Assembly: GCA_027484725.1 (NCBI GenBank)
Contig: JAIXSK010000003.1
Coordinates: 62,001-126,000, forward strand
DNA length: 64,000 nt
Direction: 5' to 3'
From: Flavobacterium sp.
GTDB lineage: Bacteria > Bacteroidota > Bacteroidia > Flavobacteriales > Flavobacteriaceae
Shown: one piece after another, positions 34,831 to 43,584 of the stretch
Numbering within the stretch: the stretch's first letter is position 1
Layout of the letters: each line of letters starts with the position of its first letter
Notes under the pieces: model-generated
What the model was told of the DNA's origin: nothing
The model's input: the letters and a program-made list of their open reading frames with translations, nothing else
Databases searched by the model: none
Program-made: the position numbers and the translations under genes

Positions 34831-35872
34831 TGTGGGTTAAGTTTTGTTGGTTTTTAATATCTTCTTCGGTCAGTGGCACACTTTGCATACTGATTTTTTT
34901 GCGGTCGGCATCACGCCCCATCAAAATATTTTTTTCCGTATGAATGGTTACTTTACCCAATTTGCGGGTATAATTATTTTGGTTAATTACAGAGTCTTTT
35001 TCAAATTTGCGCGGTCCTTCAATCACCCAATCCGCCGGATCTTTGTGGTCAAAACGACATTCATTGCAAATAAACTCTTCCACTTCGTGGTATTCGTTTT
35101 TGCGGCCGGTTACGCGTTGAATCTCGTCGCCAAACATCCAAACGGTGGTTTTTCCGCAACATTTGGTGCAATTGCGGTGCGCGTTATAAGGTTTGTTGAA
35201 CCAAACTCTTGATTTGAATCGGAAGGTTTTATCCGTAAGCGCACCCACCGGGCAAACGTCAATCATGTTTCCTGAAAACTCGTTGTCAATCGCTTTTGAA
35301 ATACAGGTTGAAATGTTCGAGTGATCGCCTCTGTCCATAACTCCGTGTACCCGATTGTCGGTGAGTTGGTCGGCTACCATCACACAACGGTAACACAAAA
35401 TACAACGATTCATGTGCAACTGAATGTTCGGACCGATGTCTTCAGGTTCAAAAGTTCTTTTTTCTTCAATGAAACGCGTCTCTGATTTTCCGTGCTCAAA
35501 GCTTAAGTTCTGCAAATCACATTCGCCGGCTTGGTCGCAAATTGGGCAATCAAGCGGGTGGTTGATGAGCAAGAATTCGGTGACAGCTTTGCGGGCTTCG
35601 GTCACGCGCTCAGAAGATTTGCTGTTGACTTCCATGCCATCCATGACTTGGGTCACACATGAGGCCACCAATTTTGGCATAGGGCGCGGATCGGCTTCGC
35701 TTCCTTTAGAAACTTCTACCAAACAACAACGACATTTTCCGCCGCTACCTTTGAGTTTAGAATAATAACACATGGCCGGTGGCACCGATTCGCCGCCAAT
35801 CATTCGGGCAGCTTGCAAAATGGTGGTTCCCGGTTCTACGTCAATGGATTGACCGTCTACAGTTACTTTCAT
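34823..35872 (-). CDS. nuoG: NADH-quinone oxidoreductase subunit G, short form
   Basis: Iron-sulfur subunit of complex I, only 349 residues. Present: [2Fe-2S] ligands (CYYSK ... KCRCCLVEV), the His-Cys cluster (HPLDCPICDQAGEC), the [4Fe-4S] set (CILCYRCVMVAD with CPVGAL), and a further CTKCCG / CNECRF pair. Absent: the large molybdopterin-oxidoreductase-like domain of E. coli NuoG. The short form is usual in flavobacteria as far as I know, and the next gene is intact, so this is not a frameshift. Confidence 0.94.
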   Translation of the reverse strand: MKVTVDGQSIDVEPGTTILQAARMIGGESVPPAMCYYSKLKGSGGKCRCCLVEVSKGSEADPRPMPKLVASCVTQVMDGMEVNSKSSERVTEARKAVTEFLLINHPLDCPICDQAGECDLQNLSFEHGKSETRFIEEKRTFEPEDIGPNIQLHMNRCILCYRCVMVADQLTDNRVHGVMDRGDHSNISTCISKAIDNEFSGNMIDVCPVGALTDKTFRFKSRVWFNKPYNAHRNCTKCCGKTTVWMFGDEIQRVTGRKNEYHEVEEFICNECRFDHKDPADWVIEGPRKFEKDSVINQNNYTRKLGKVTIHTEKNILMGRDADRKKISMQSVPLTEEDIKNQQNLTHNG

Positions 35873-35906
35873 TATCTTTAGATTTAAAGCTGAAATCAGC
35901 TTTTCA

Positions 35907-37271
35907 TTATACGGTTTGTTTTAATAAGTGGCGCACTTTTTCAAAAGGCTCTGCCACAAAATGTGCTCTGTTTTTGACTTTTTCTGGGAATCTGATGTGA
36001 AACTCAAATTCTTCTTTAAAGTGTCGAATCGCAGCAGCCACCGGCCAAGCAGCAGCATCGCCGAGCGGGCAAATGGTGTTGCCTTCAATTTTGCTTTGGA
36101 TGCTCCACAAGAGTTCAATGTCTTCTTCACGTCCATGACCGTTTTCAATGCGGTGTAAAACTTTCTCCAACCAACCGGTTCCTTCGCGACAAGGCGAACA
36201 TTGACCGCAACTTTCATGGTGGTAAAAACGCGAGAAATTCCAGGTATTGCGCACAATACAAGCGGTGTCGTCATATACAATAAATCCGCCTGAGCCGAGC
36301 ATTGATCCGGTAGCAAAACCTCCGTCGCTGAGCGATTCGTAGGTCATGAGTCGGTCTTCGCCGGCAGCGGTTTTAAAAATCAAATTCGCGGGTAAAATAG
36401 GCACTGAACTTCCGCCCGGTACAAATGCTTTAAGCGGTCGGTCAGAGCTCATTCCGCCCAAATATTCGTCAGAATTCATGAATTCATCTACGCTCAAGCC
36501 CAATTCAATTTCATAAACGCCCGGATTTTTGATGTGTCCTGAGGCTGAAATCAATTTGGTTCCGGTTGATCTTCCGACGCCAATTTTAGCATATTCTTCG
36601 CCGGTATTGTTTACAATCCAAGGCACGGCCGAAATTGTTTCGACATTATTTACCACCGTCGGATTGGCCCAAAGCCCGGATACAGCCGGGAAGGGCGGTT
36701 TGATTCTTGGATTTCCGCGTTTTCCTTCAAGCGATTCAATGAGGGCAGTTTCTTCGCCGCAGATATAGGCACCGCCACCGATTTGTACATATAAATCTAA
36801 ATCATAACCGGTTCCGAGGATGTTTTTTCCGAGCCAGCCGGCAGCTTTCGCCTCGGCAATAGCACGCTCTAAAATTTTGTATACCCACATGTATTCACCG
36901 CGGATATATATATAGGACAAATTTGCACCCAAGGCATAGCTCGAAGTAATCATGCCTTCAATAAGCAAATGCGGGATGTATTCCATCAAAAAGCGGTCTT
37001 TAAAAGTGCCCGGTTCTGATTCGTCGGCATTGCACACCAAATGTCTTGGTTTTCCTGACTTTTTATCGATAAAGCTCCACTTCATACCGGCTGGGAAACC
37101 CGCACCGCCACGACCGCGTAGCCCTGATGTTTTTACTTCTTCAACTACTTCGTCCGGAGTCATGCTTTTGAGGGCTTTTTCAACCGAAGCATAACCGCCT
37201 TCTCTGCGGTATACTTCGTAGGTTTTAATCCCCGGAACGTTGATTTTTTCTAATAATATTTTTTTCGACAT
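35907..37271 (-). CDS. nuoF: NADH-quinone oxidoreductase subunit F
   Basis: The NADH- and FMN-binding subunit. Markers: LRGRGGAGFPAGMKWSF, the FMN/NADH region CNADESEPGTFKDR and GAYICGEETALIESLEG, and the [4Fe-4S] ligands ESCGQCSPCREG. Start set at the ATG at 37271 (MSKKILLEKINVPG, 454 residues), one base after the nuoE stop region; the open frame runs 15 residues further but into nuoE. Confidence 0.96.
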   Translation of the reverse strand: MSKKILLEKINVPGIKTYEVYRREGGYASVEKALKSMTPDEVVEEVKTSGLRGRGGAGFPAGMKWSFIDKKSGKPRHLVCNADESEPGTFKDRFLMEYIPHLLIEGMITSSYALGANLSYIYIRGEYMWVYKILERAIAEAKAAGWLGKNILGTGYDLDLYVQIGGGAYICGEETALIESLEGKRGNPRIKPPFPAVSGLWANPTVVNNVETISAVPWIVNNTGEEYAKIGVGRSTGTKLISASGHIKNPGVYEIELGLSVDEFMNSDEYLGGMSSDRPLKAFVPGGSSVPILPANLIFKTAAGEDRLMTYESLSDGGFATGSMLGSGGFIVYDDTACIVRNTWNFSRFYHHESCGQCSPCREGTGWLEKVLHRIENGHGREEDIELLWSIQSKIEGNTICPLGDAAAWPVAAAIRHFKEEFEFHIRFPEKVKNRAHFVAEPFEKVRHLLKQTV

Positions 37272-37272
37272 A

Positions 37273-37803
37273 TTATTTATCGTGTAAGTTGATTTTACCT
37301 TCTTTGCAATCAGCAATCAGTTGGTCTACTTTTTCTTCGTTCAAATGTTCGTGGTAAAAATCGCCCAATTGCATCATCGGAGCATAGCCACAAGCACCCA
37401 AACACTCTACACCGCGTACTTCAAACAGACCGTCAGCAGTAGGTTCGCCTACGCCAACTCCGAGTTTTTTGCAGGTGTAATCCATCAGATTTTCAACACC
37501 GTTCAAACAACAAGGCGAGGTTTGGCAAAACTCAAACATATACTTCCCGATGGGGCGTTGGTTGAACATGGTGTAAAAAGTGACTACTTCATATACTTCA
37601 ACGGGTTTGATGCCCAAAATTTCAGCGACTTTGTCTTGCAACTCAATGCTGAGCCAATTGTCATGCGCATCCTGAACTTCATGTAAAACGGGCAACAAAG
37701 CCGATTTTCTCTTATCGGCCGGATAGTGACTGATGAGTTCGTTGATGCGTTCCATCAAGGCTTCGGTGATGTTGATTTGCTGTGGATGTTGGGTTATTTT
37801 CAT
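37273..37803 (-). CDS. nuoE: NADH-quinone oxidoreductase subunit E
   Basis: Carries the [2Fe-2S] cluster N1a. Thioredoxin-like fold with ligands in CQTSPCCLNG and ECLGACGYAP. 176 residues. The KRSALLPVLH-type segment (RKSALLPVLHEVQ) is typical. Confidence 0.96.
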   Translation of the reverse strand: MKITQHPQQINITEALMERINELISHYPADKRKSALLPVLHEVQDAHDNWLSIELQDKVAEILGIKPVEVYEVVTFYTMFNQRPIGKYMFEFCQTSPCCLNGVENLMDYTCKKLGVGVGEPTADGLFEVRGVECLGACGYAPMMQLGDFYHEHLNEEKVDQLIADCKEGKINLHDK

Positions 37804-37834
37804 TTAAACTGAAAATTTAAATTCTTCATTTATT

Positions 37835-39070
37835 TTATGCGTCGAGTTCTCCGGCAATCACGTTCAAACTAGACAAAATCACAATGGCATCTGAAAGCAT
37901 GGCGCCTTTAATCATTTCAGGATACGCCTGATAATAGATAAAACAAGGACGTCGGAAATGCAAACGATAAGGGGTTCGGCTGCCATCGGTAATCAAATAA
38001 AAACCGACTTCGCCATTTCCGCCTTCTACCGCATGGTATACTTCGGCTACCGGAACCGGAACTTCACCCATCACAATTTTAAAGTGATAAATAAGCGATT
38101 CCATATTGTGGTATACGTCTTCTTTAGGGGGCAAATAATAATCAGGAACATCCGCATGATAAGGGCCTTCGGGCAATTTAGCCAAGGCTTGACGGATGAT
38201 GCTCAAACTCTCCCAAACTTCTGCGTTGCGCACGCAGAAACGGTCATAAGTATCGCCAGAGGTTCCTACCGGAACTTTAAAATCAAAATCTTCATACGAA
38301 GAATACGGATGCGCTACACGCACGTCATAATCAACGCCGGCAGCGCGCAAGTTCGGGCCGGTGAATCCGTAAGAAATGGCTTTCTCTGCACTGATTGGGC
38401 CAACGTTTACGGTTCGGTCAATAAAAATACGGTTGCGCTCAAAAAGGTTTTCAAACTCTTTCCAAGCCACCGGGAATTCTTCTAAAAATACGTTGAGTTT
38501 TCTGAAAGCCTCCTCAGACCAATCGCGTTCAAAACCCCCAATGCGACCCATGTTGGTCGTGAGACGAGCGCCGCAGATTTCTTCGTAAATTTCATATACT
38601 TTTTCACGGAACTGAAACACATACAAAAAGCCGGTATAGGCTCCGGTGTCAACCCCGAGAATCGAGTTGCAAATTAAGTGATCGGTAATACGAGCGAGTT
38701 CCATGACAATGACGCGCAAGTACTGTGCGCGTTTGGGAACTTCAATGCCCAATAATTTTTCTAAAGTCATCCACCACCCCATGTTGTTGATGGGCGATGA
38801 ACAGTAGTTCATACGATCGGTGAGCGGCGTGATTTGATAAAACGGACGATTCTCAGCGATCTTCTCAAAGGCGCGGTGAATGTATCCCACAGTTGGTTCG
38901 GCATCTAAAATGCGTTCGCCATCCATCAGCAATATGTTCTGGAAAATTCCGTGTGTGGCCGGATGCGTTGGACCAAGGTTGAGTATCGAGAGTTCGCTGC
39001 CGTCTTCGTTGCGTCTTCCTTCAATTACTTTGGCGTATCGATGCTCTGGTGATAACAATAAATCTGACAT
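37835..39070 (-). CDS. nuoD: NADH-quinone oxidoreductase subunit D
   Basis: 49-kDa-type quinone-site subunit, 411 residues. Markers: LNLGPTHPATHGIFQNIL, GYIHRAFEKIAENRPFYQITPLTDRMNYCSS, and the C-terminal FYLITDGSRTPYRLHFRRPCF. NuoC and NuoD are separate, not fused as in E. coli. Confidence 0.97.
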   Translation of the reverse strand: MSDLLLSPEHRYAKVIEGRRNEDGSELSILNLGPTHPATHGIFQNILLMDGERILDAEPTVGYIHRAFEKIAENRPFYQITPLTDRMNYCSSPINNMGWWMTLEKLLGIEVPKRAQYLRVIVMELARITDHLICNSILGVDTGAYTGFLYVFQFREKVYEIYEEICGARLTTNMGRIGGFERDWSEEAFRKLNVFLEEFPVAWKEFENLFERNRIFIDRTVNVGPISAEKAISYGFTGPNLRAAGVDYDVRVAHPYSSYEDFDFKVPVGTSGDTYDRFCVRNAEVWESLSIIRQALAKLPEGPYHADVPDYYLPPKEDVYHNMESLIYHFKIVMGEVPVPVAEVYHAVEGGNGEVGFYLITDGSRTPYRLHFRRPCFIYYQAYPEMIKGAMLSDAIVILSSLNVIAGELDA

Positions 39071-39088
39071 GGGCTATCTGAAATTATA

Positions 39089-39610
39089 TTAACAGTTGGT
39101 CGTGGTTCTTCCGAAGAAACGGTCGTCTTTGTCGGTACGCCCGCTGTCTTCCATAGGGAATTCTTTGCGCAACGGAAACGATTCCATTTCGTCCATATTC
39201 AATATGCGTTTGAGCTGCGGATGTCCGATAAACTCAATGCCAAAAAAGTCATAGGTTTCGCGTTCCATCCAATTGGCCGAGAGAAAAATATTGCTGACCG
39301 TTTTGATTTCGGGTTTTGAACCGTTTAAGAAAGTGCGGATGCGGATGCGCTTGTTTTCATACCAATTGTGCAGGTGGTATACTACTGAGAATTGCTCTGA
39401 CTCGTCATTGTCCGGATAGTGAACTCCGCAAACATCGGTGAGGAATTCAAAGCGCAAATCAGGGTTGTTTTTCAAGAACAAAATCACGGCCGTGTTTTGA
39501 GCCGGATCTATTTCAAAAGCAAAAACATCTTGCTCTTGTTGAAAATACTTCACCGCGTCGCCAAAAGCTTCGGTGAGTTTGTTTTGAATGTCTGTGTTTT
39601 CTAATGCCAT
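39089..39610 (-). CDS. nuoC: NADH-quinone oxidoreductase subunit C
   Basis: 30-kDa-type subunit, 173 residues. Markers: FLTDVCGVHYPD, NWMERETYDFFGIEFIGHPQLKRILN, and FPLRKEFPMEDSGRTDKDDRFF. It begins 5 nt downstream of the nuoB stop. Confidence 0.95.
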   Translation of the reverse strand: MALENTDIQNKLTEAFGDAVKYFQQEQDVFAFEIDPAQNTAVILFLKNNPDLRFEFLTDVCGVHYPDNDESEQFSVVYHLHNWYENKRIRIRTFLNGSKPEIKTVSNIFLSANWMERETYDFFGIEFIGHPQLKRILNMDEMESFPLRKEFPMEDSGRTDKDDRFFGRTTTNC

Positions 39611-39615
39611 CTTTG

Positions 39616-40164
39616 TTATTTGATGTTGTAAGAAGCCAATAGTTCTTGGTATTCCGGTGAGCTTCTGCGACGAACAGATTCAGATTTTACCATTTCTTGT
39701 AATTTCATTACTCCGTCTACAATTTGTTCCGGTCTGGGCGGACAACCCGGGACATATACATCTACGGGAATTACTTTGTCAATGCCTTGAAGTACTGAAT
39801 AGGTGTCAAAAATTCCACCTGATGAAGCACAAGCACCCACGGCAATGACCCAGCGAGGCTCAGACATTTGCTCATAAACCTGACGGAGAATCGGAGCCAT
39901 TTTTTTTGAAATGGTTCCCATGACCAAAAGCATGTCGGCTTGGCGCGGAGAAAAACTCACACGCTCAGAACCGAATCGGGCTAAATCGTAATGAGATGCC
40001 ATCGTGGCCATAAACTCAATACCGCAGCAAGAAGTAGCAAACGGCAAAGGCCAAAGTGAATTGGCTCGGGCGAGACCCACAACATCGTTGAGTTTGGTGG
40101 CAAAAAAACCTTCGCCAACCACACCTTCAGGCGGTGCAACCATTTTTACTTTAGAATCGCTCAT
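39616..40164 (-). CDS. nuoB: NADH-quinone oxidoreductase subunit B
   Basis: Binds the terminal cluster N2. Cysteine ligands are in [21 protein letters not shown] and [14 protein letters not shown]. 182 residues with a short C-terminal tail. Confidence 0.97.
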   Translation of the reverse strand: MSDSKVKMVAPPEGVVGEGFFATKLNDVVGLARANSLWPLPFATSCCGIEFMATMASHYDLARFGSERVSFSPRQADMLLVMGTISKKMAPILRQVYEQMSEPRWVIAVGACASSGGIFDTYSVLQGIDKVIPVDVYVPGCPPRPEQIVDGVMKLQEMVKSESVRRRSSPEYQELLASYNIK

Positions 40165-40221
40165 GGTTTAAGTATTGTAAATTTGAATTCTTTGATAAAA
40201 ATTCACTATTTGAATCGAGGT

Positions 40222-40587
40222 TTATTCCCACTCTAAGGCTTTTTTCTTGATGATGTAGAAAAAACCCACCAGCAAGAGCGCCATGAAGAGAACCATTTTG
40301 ATCATGCCTTCTGCGCCTAATCCTTTGAAGTTTACGGCCCAAGGATAAAGGAAGATCACCTCTACATCGAACAGAACAAACAAAATGGCCACCAAGAAAT
40401 ATTTTACAGAAAACGGAATGCGCGCGTTACCCACGGATTCAATTCCACATTCAAAATTTTTGTCTTTAGACTGCGAAGAACGCTTAGGGCCGAGTTTGCC
40501 TGAAATGATGATGGTACCCACCACAAAACCCACTGCAAGAAGCATTTGCATAAGAATCGGGAAATAATCTATTTGAGTCGACTGCAT
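40222..40587 (-). CDS. nuoA: NADH-quinone oxidoreductase subunit A
   Basis: First gene of the operon, 121 residues, three helices. Marker: NFECGIESVGNARIPFSVKYFLVAILFVLFDVEVIFLYPWAV with the FDVE motif. A clear promoter lies at 40619. Confidence 0.96.
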   Translation of the reverse strand: MQSTQIDYFPILMQMLLAVGFVVGTIIISGKLGPKRSSQSKDKNFECGIESVGNARIPFSVKYFLVAILFVLFDVEVIFLYPWAVNFKGLGAEGMIKMVLFMALLLVGFFYIIKKKALEWE

Positions 40588-40618
40588 GTTGCTGAAGTGC
40601 TTTAAAATTTTTCAACGA

Positions 40619-40648
40619 CAAAGATAACTTTCATTCATTAATTAACAA
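40619..40648 (-). promoter_or_regulatory. promoter of the nuo operon
   Basis: On the minus strand TTG (40648-40646), 19 nt, TATCTTTG (40626-40619), 31 nt ahead of the nuoA ATG. It fits the Bacteroidota consensus well. The rest of 40649-40766 holds nothing that I recognise. Confidence 0.65.
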
Positions 40649-40766
40649 CCAAAATCTCAAAATTAGTCGCCCAAACCCACTGTGCGAACTCTAATTTTTA
40701 CTCATTATAAATAAGACGCGCTTCAGTTTTATGTTTCTTCTTTTTGGGGAATTTCAATACAAAAGA

Positions 40767-40790
40767 AACGCCCTGATTTTTCAGGGCGTG
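40767..40790 (-). terminator. terminator of the cold-shock gene
   Basis: CGCCCTGA / TCAGGGCG stem with a four-base loop, then a broken T-run on the minus strand. Confidence 0.7.
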
Positions 40791-40820
40791 TGTTGCTGGG
40801 TCAGGTCAAATAGTTATGAT

Positions 40821-41015
40821 TTAAAGAAGGTGAACCTCAGTGGCCACTTTTCCTTTTCTTCCGTCTTCTTCTTGATAACTAACACGGTTTCCTTCACGAA
40901 GAGATTCAGCTTTAACTCCGGTTGCGTGAACAAAAATGTCTTTGCCGGTTTCTTCGTCGGTGATGAATCCGTATCCTTTAGATTCAACATAAAATTTTAC
41001 AGTGCCTGTGCGCAT
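40821..41015 (-). CDS. cold-shock domain protein (CspA family)
   Basis: A 64-residue single-domain RNA chaperone. The RNP1-like KGYGFI and RNP2-like IFVHAT motifs are intact. Length is normal for CspA. It is monocistronic with its own promoter (41044) and terminator (40767). The leader is short, so no long cold-shock thermosensor 5'UTR is visible. Confidence 0.93.
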   Translation of the reverse strand: MRTGTVKFYVESKGYGFITDEETGKDIFVHATGVKAESLREGNRVSYQEEDGRKGKVATEVHLL

Positions 41016-41043
41016 GGTAATGGTAATAAAAATTAAATAAGAA

Positions 41044-41051
41044 CAAATTTA
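41044..41051 (-). promoter_or_regulatory. -7 element of the cold-shock gene
   Basis: TAAATTTG on the minus strand, 28 nt before the ATG at 41015. Confidence 0.5.
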
Positions 41052-41141
41052 ATTTTAAAATTTATACCACTTAATCACCCAGATTATTTTTTTGTAAAAT
41101 TTATTGATTTACAATCTTTTTGCCTTTTTTAAAAAAGAAAA

Positions 41142-42893
41142 TTAATTCAAATCGAGTTGAATTTGCAATTCTTTAAGCTGTGTCGAATCAATAGTTGCCG
41201 GAGCATCAATCATGACATCGCGACCGGAGTTGTTTTTTGGGAAAGCAATAAAGTCACGAATGGTTTCTTGTCCGCCCAAAATGGCCACCAATCGGTCTAA
41301 ACCAAACGCAAGCCCCCCGTGTGGAGGCGCTCCGTATTGAAAAGCGTCCATCAAAAAGCCAAATTGATTGCGTGCTTCTTCATCGGTAAAGCCCAAGTAT
41401 TTAAACATCAATTGTTGTGTAGCTTTGTCGTGTATACGAATTGATCCGCCGCCAATTTCGTTTCCGTTGAGCACCATATCATAAGCATTGGCGCGTACTT
41501 TTCCGGGATCGGTTTCGAGCAATTTCATATCTTCAGGTTTGGGCGAAGTAAACGGATGGTGCATGGCGTGCCAACGACCGCTTTCTTCATCTTTTTCTAA
41601 AAGCGGAAAGTCAATCACCCACAGCGGAGCAAACTCATCGGGTTTACGCAAGCCCAATCGGGTGGCCAATTCCATACGCAAAGCACTGAGTTGTGTGCGG
41701 GTTTTGTCGGCCGGACCTGAAAGCACAAAAATCATATCGCCAGATTTGGCTCCGGTTGCTTTGGCCCACGCAGCCAAATCAGTTTGATCATAAAATTTAT
41801 CTACCGATGATTTATAACTTCCGTCTTCGTTGCATTTGACGTATACCATACCCGAAGCACCAATTTGTGGGCGTTTGACCCAATCAATGAGCGCGTCGAT
41901 TTCTTTGCGGGTCATTTCGCCACAGCCCGGCGCAGCAATGCCTACCACGAGTTCTGCCGAATTAAATACGCCAAAATCTTTTTGTTGCGCTACAGAGTTG
42001 AGCTCCCCGAATTCCATGCCAAAGCGGATGTCCGGCTTGTCATTTCCGTAGGTTTTCATGGCATGGTCATAGGTCATACGCGGAAATTTATTTACCTCAA
42101 TGTCTTTGATTTCTTTGAGCAAATGACGCGTCAAACCTTCAAAAGTATCTAAAATGTCTTCTTGTTTTACAAAAGCCATTTCGCAGTCAATCTGTGTGAA
42201 TTCAGGCTGGCGATCCGCGCGCAAATCTTCGTCGCGGAAGCATTTGACAATCTGAAAATATTTGTCCATTCCGCCTACCATGAGCAATTGCTTAAAGGTT
42301 TGCGGCGATTGCGGTAAAGCGTAAAATTGTCCTGGATTCATGCGGCTTGGAACCACAAAATCACGAGCGCCTTCGGGCGTTGATTTAATCAAATATGGTG
42401 TTTCAACTTCGCAAAAACCTTGTTTTGAAAGATAGTTGCGCACTTCCATAGCCACGCGGTGACGGAACAACAAACTGTTTTTAACCGGATTGCGTCGGAT
42501 GTCGAGGTAGCGGTATTTCATGCGGATGTCTTCGCCTCCGTCGGTTTCGTCTTCAATGGTAAAAGGCGGAACAATGGCCGCGTTGAGCACAGTGAGTTCT
42601 TGTACCAAAATTTCAATATCGCCGGTAGGAAGGTTTGGATTTTTGGATTCGCGTTCAATCACGGTTCCGCGCACTTGAATCACAAATTCACGCCCTAAAG
42701 TTTTGGCTTGTTCAAATACAGCTTTGTCGGTGCGACTTTCGTCAAAAACCAATTGGGTAATGCCGTAGCGATCGCGCAAATCAACCCAATTCATGAATCC
42801 TTTATCACGTGATTTTTGTACCCAACCCGCAAGGGTTACTTGGGTGTTGATGTGGGCGCTGTTGAGCTCGCCGCAAGTATGACTTCTGTACAT
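41142..42893 (-). CDS. aspS: aspartyl-tRNA synthetase
   Basis: Class II synthetase charging tRNA-Asp. The 583-residue bacterial-type protein has the OB-fold anticodon domain ([23 protein letters not shown]), motif 2 ([23 protein letters not shown]), the bacterial insertion domain, and motif 3 ([15 protein letters not shown]). A possible promoter element TAACTTTG is at 42913-42920 on the minus strand. Confidence 0.97.
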   Translation of the reverse strand: MYRSHTCGELNSAHINTQVTLAGWVQKSRDKGFMNWVDLRDRYGITQLVFDESRTDKAVFEQAKTLGREFVIQVRGTVIERESKNPNLPTGDIEILVQELTVLNAAIVPPFTIEDETDGGEDIRMKYRYLDIRRNPVKNSLLFRHRVAMEVRNYLSKQGFCEVETPYLIKSTPEGARDFVVPSRMNPGQFYALPQSPQTFKQLLMVGGMDKYFQIVKCFRDEDLRADRQPEFTQIDCEMAFVKQEDILDTFEGLTRHLLKEIKDIEVNKFPRMTYDHAMKTYGNDKPDIRFGMEFGELNSVAQQKDFGVFNSAELVVGIAAPGCGEMTRKEIDALIDWVKRPQIGASGMVYVKCNEDGSYKSSVDKFYDQTDLAAWAKATGAKSGDMIFVLSGPADKTRTQLSALRMELATRLGLRKPDEFAPLWVIDFPLLEKDEESGRWHAMHHPFTSPKPEDMKLLETDPGKVRANAYDMVLNGNEIGGGSIRIHDKATQQLMFKYLGFTDEEARNQFGFLMDAFQYGAPPHGGLAFGLDRLVAILGGQETIRDFIAFPKNNSGRDVMIDAPATIDSTQLKELQIQLDLN

Positions 42894-42912
42894 GTTTGAA
42901 AATTTAACCGCG

Positions 42913-42920
42913 CAAAGTTA
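42913..42920 (-). promoter_or_regulatory. possible aspS -7 element
   Basis: TAACTTTG on the minus strand, 19 nt before the aspS ATG. No good -33 partner is seen. Confidence 0.4.
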
Positions 42921-42969
42921 ACCATAATTGTCAATTAACCATACGGTTTTTTGCCGAAGATACGGCGCT

Positions 42970-43045
42970 GCGTTAGGGATGGAAGCGGCATCCTCCCGAT
43001 TTTTTCGGGAGATACAGCGCACAGCCCGACCCGCAGGGAACGCCC
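42970..43045 (+). repeat. dispersed intergenic repeat, copy E
   Basis: Best compact copy: GCGTTAGGGATGGAAGCGG, CATCCTCCCGA-TTTT-TCGGGAGAT hairpin, ACAGCGCACAGCCCGACC, CGCAGGGAACGCCC. It lies between aspS and the promoter of the next gene, in the 42894-43189 gap. Confidence 0.8.
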
Positions 43046-43126
43046 TGTGGATAAGGCTTGACGCTATATTTTAAAATATCCCAATGTTAAGTTTTAGCCT
43101 AATGTTACCAAATTGTTAAGCAAAAG

Positions 43127-43157
43127 TTTGGTTAATGTAAATTAATCACTAATTTTG
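43127..43157 (+). promoter_or_regulatory. promoter of the small secreted protein gene
   Basis: TTTG (43127-43130), 19 nt, TAATTTTG (43150-43157), an exact match to the Bacteroidota consensus in both boxes and spacing, 32 nt before the ATG. Confidence 0.7.
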
Positions 43158-43189
43158 AACTATTCAAGAACAACTTAAATAGCCTACTT

Positions 43190-43510
43190 ATGAAAAAGTT
43201 TATGATTTTAGCAGGATTGATGATTTCAGGTTTCATGTCAGCCCAAGCATTGGAACCGCAATTGGATGTGGTAGGGAATCGTGTTCAGATTACCTATTTT
43301 TACGACAACGGAAGCATACAACAACAAGGTTTTTATAAAGACGGAAAACTGGATGGAGCTTGGACATCTTATGACCAACAAGGCAACAAACTGGCAACCG
43401 GTACTTATGCACAAGGTCAAAAAGTAGGCGAGTGGTCATTTTGGAGCGGAGCGCAATTAAGCAGAGTTCGTTATACCGACAACCAAGTTGCTTTGGTCAG
43501 CAGAGACTAA
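43190..43510 (+). CDS. small secreted MORN/YwqK-like repeat protein
   Basis: A 106-residue exported protein: signal peptide (MKKFMILAGLMISGFMSAQA), then two or three MORN-like beta-hairpin repeats of the form YDNGSIQQQGFYKDGKLDGAW, YDQQGNKLATGTYAQGQKVGEW. Such repeats occur in YwqK-type proteins. The function is not known. It stands alone with its own promoter and terminator. Confidence 0.8.
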   Translation: MKKFMILAGLMISGFMSAQALEPQLDVVGNRVQITYFYDNGSIQQQGFYKDGKLDGAWTSYDQQGNKLATGTYAQGQKVGEWSFWSGAQLSRVRYTDNQVALVSRD

Positions 43511-43530
43511 ATATTTAAATTTTAAAATAT

Positions 43531-43562
43531 CAAAAAGCCCGCGGATGAAGCGGGCTTTTTTG
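43531..43562. terminator. bidirectional intrinsic terminator
   Basis: AAAAGCCCGC / GCGGGCTTTT stem with a GGATGAA-type loop and T-run; between convergent genes, serving also the efflux operon. Confidence 0.8.
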
Positions 43563-43584
43563 TGTTTGTTTGTTTTGTTCCAGG

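Noticed and set aside
34823..35872. Truncation of nuoG
   Set aside because: The short form ends cleanly by overlapping nuoH and has all iron-sulfur motifs; it is normal in flavobacteria.
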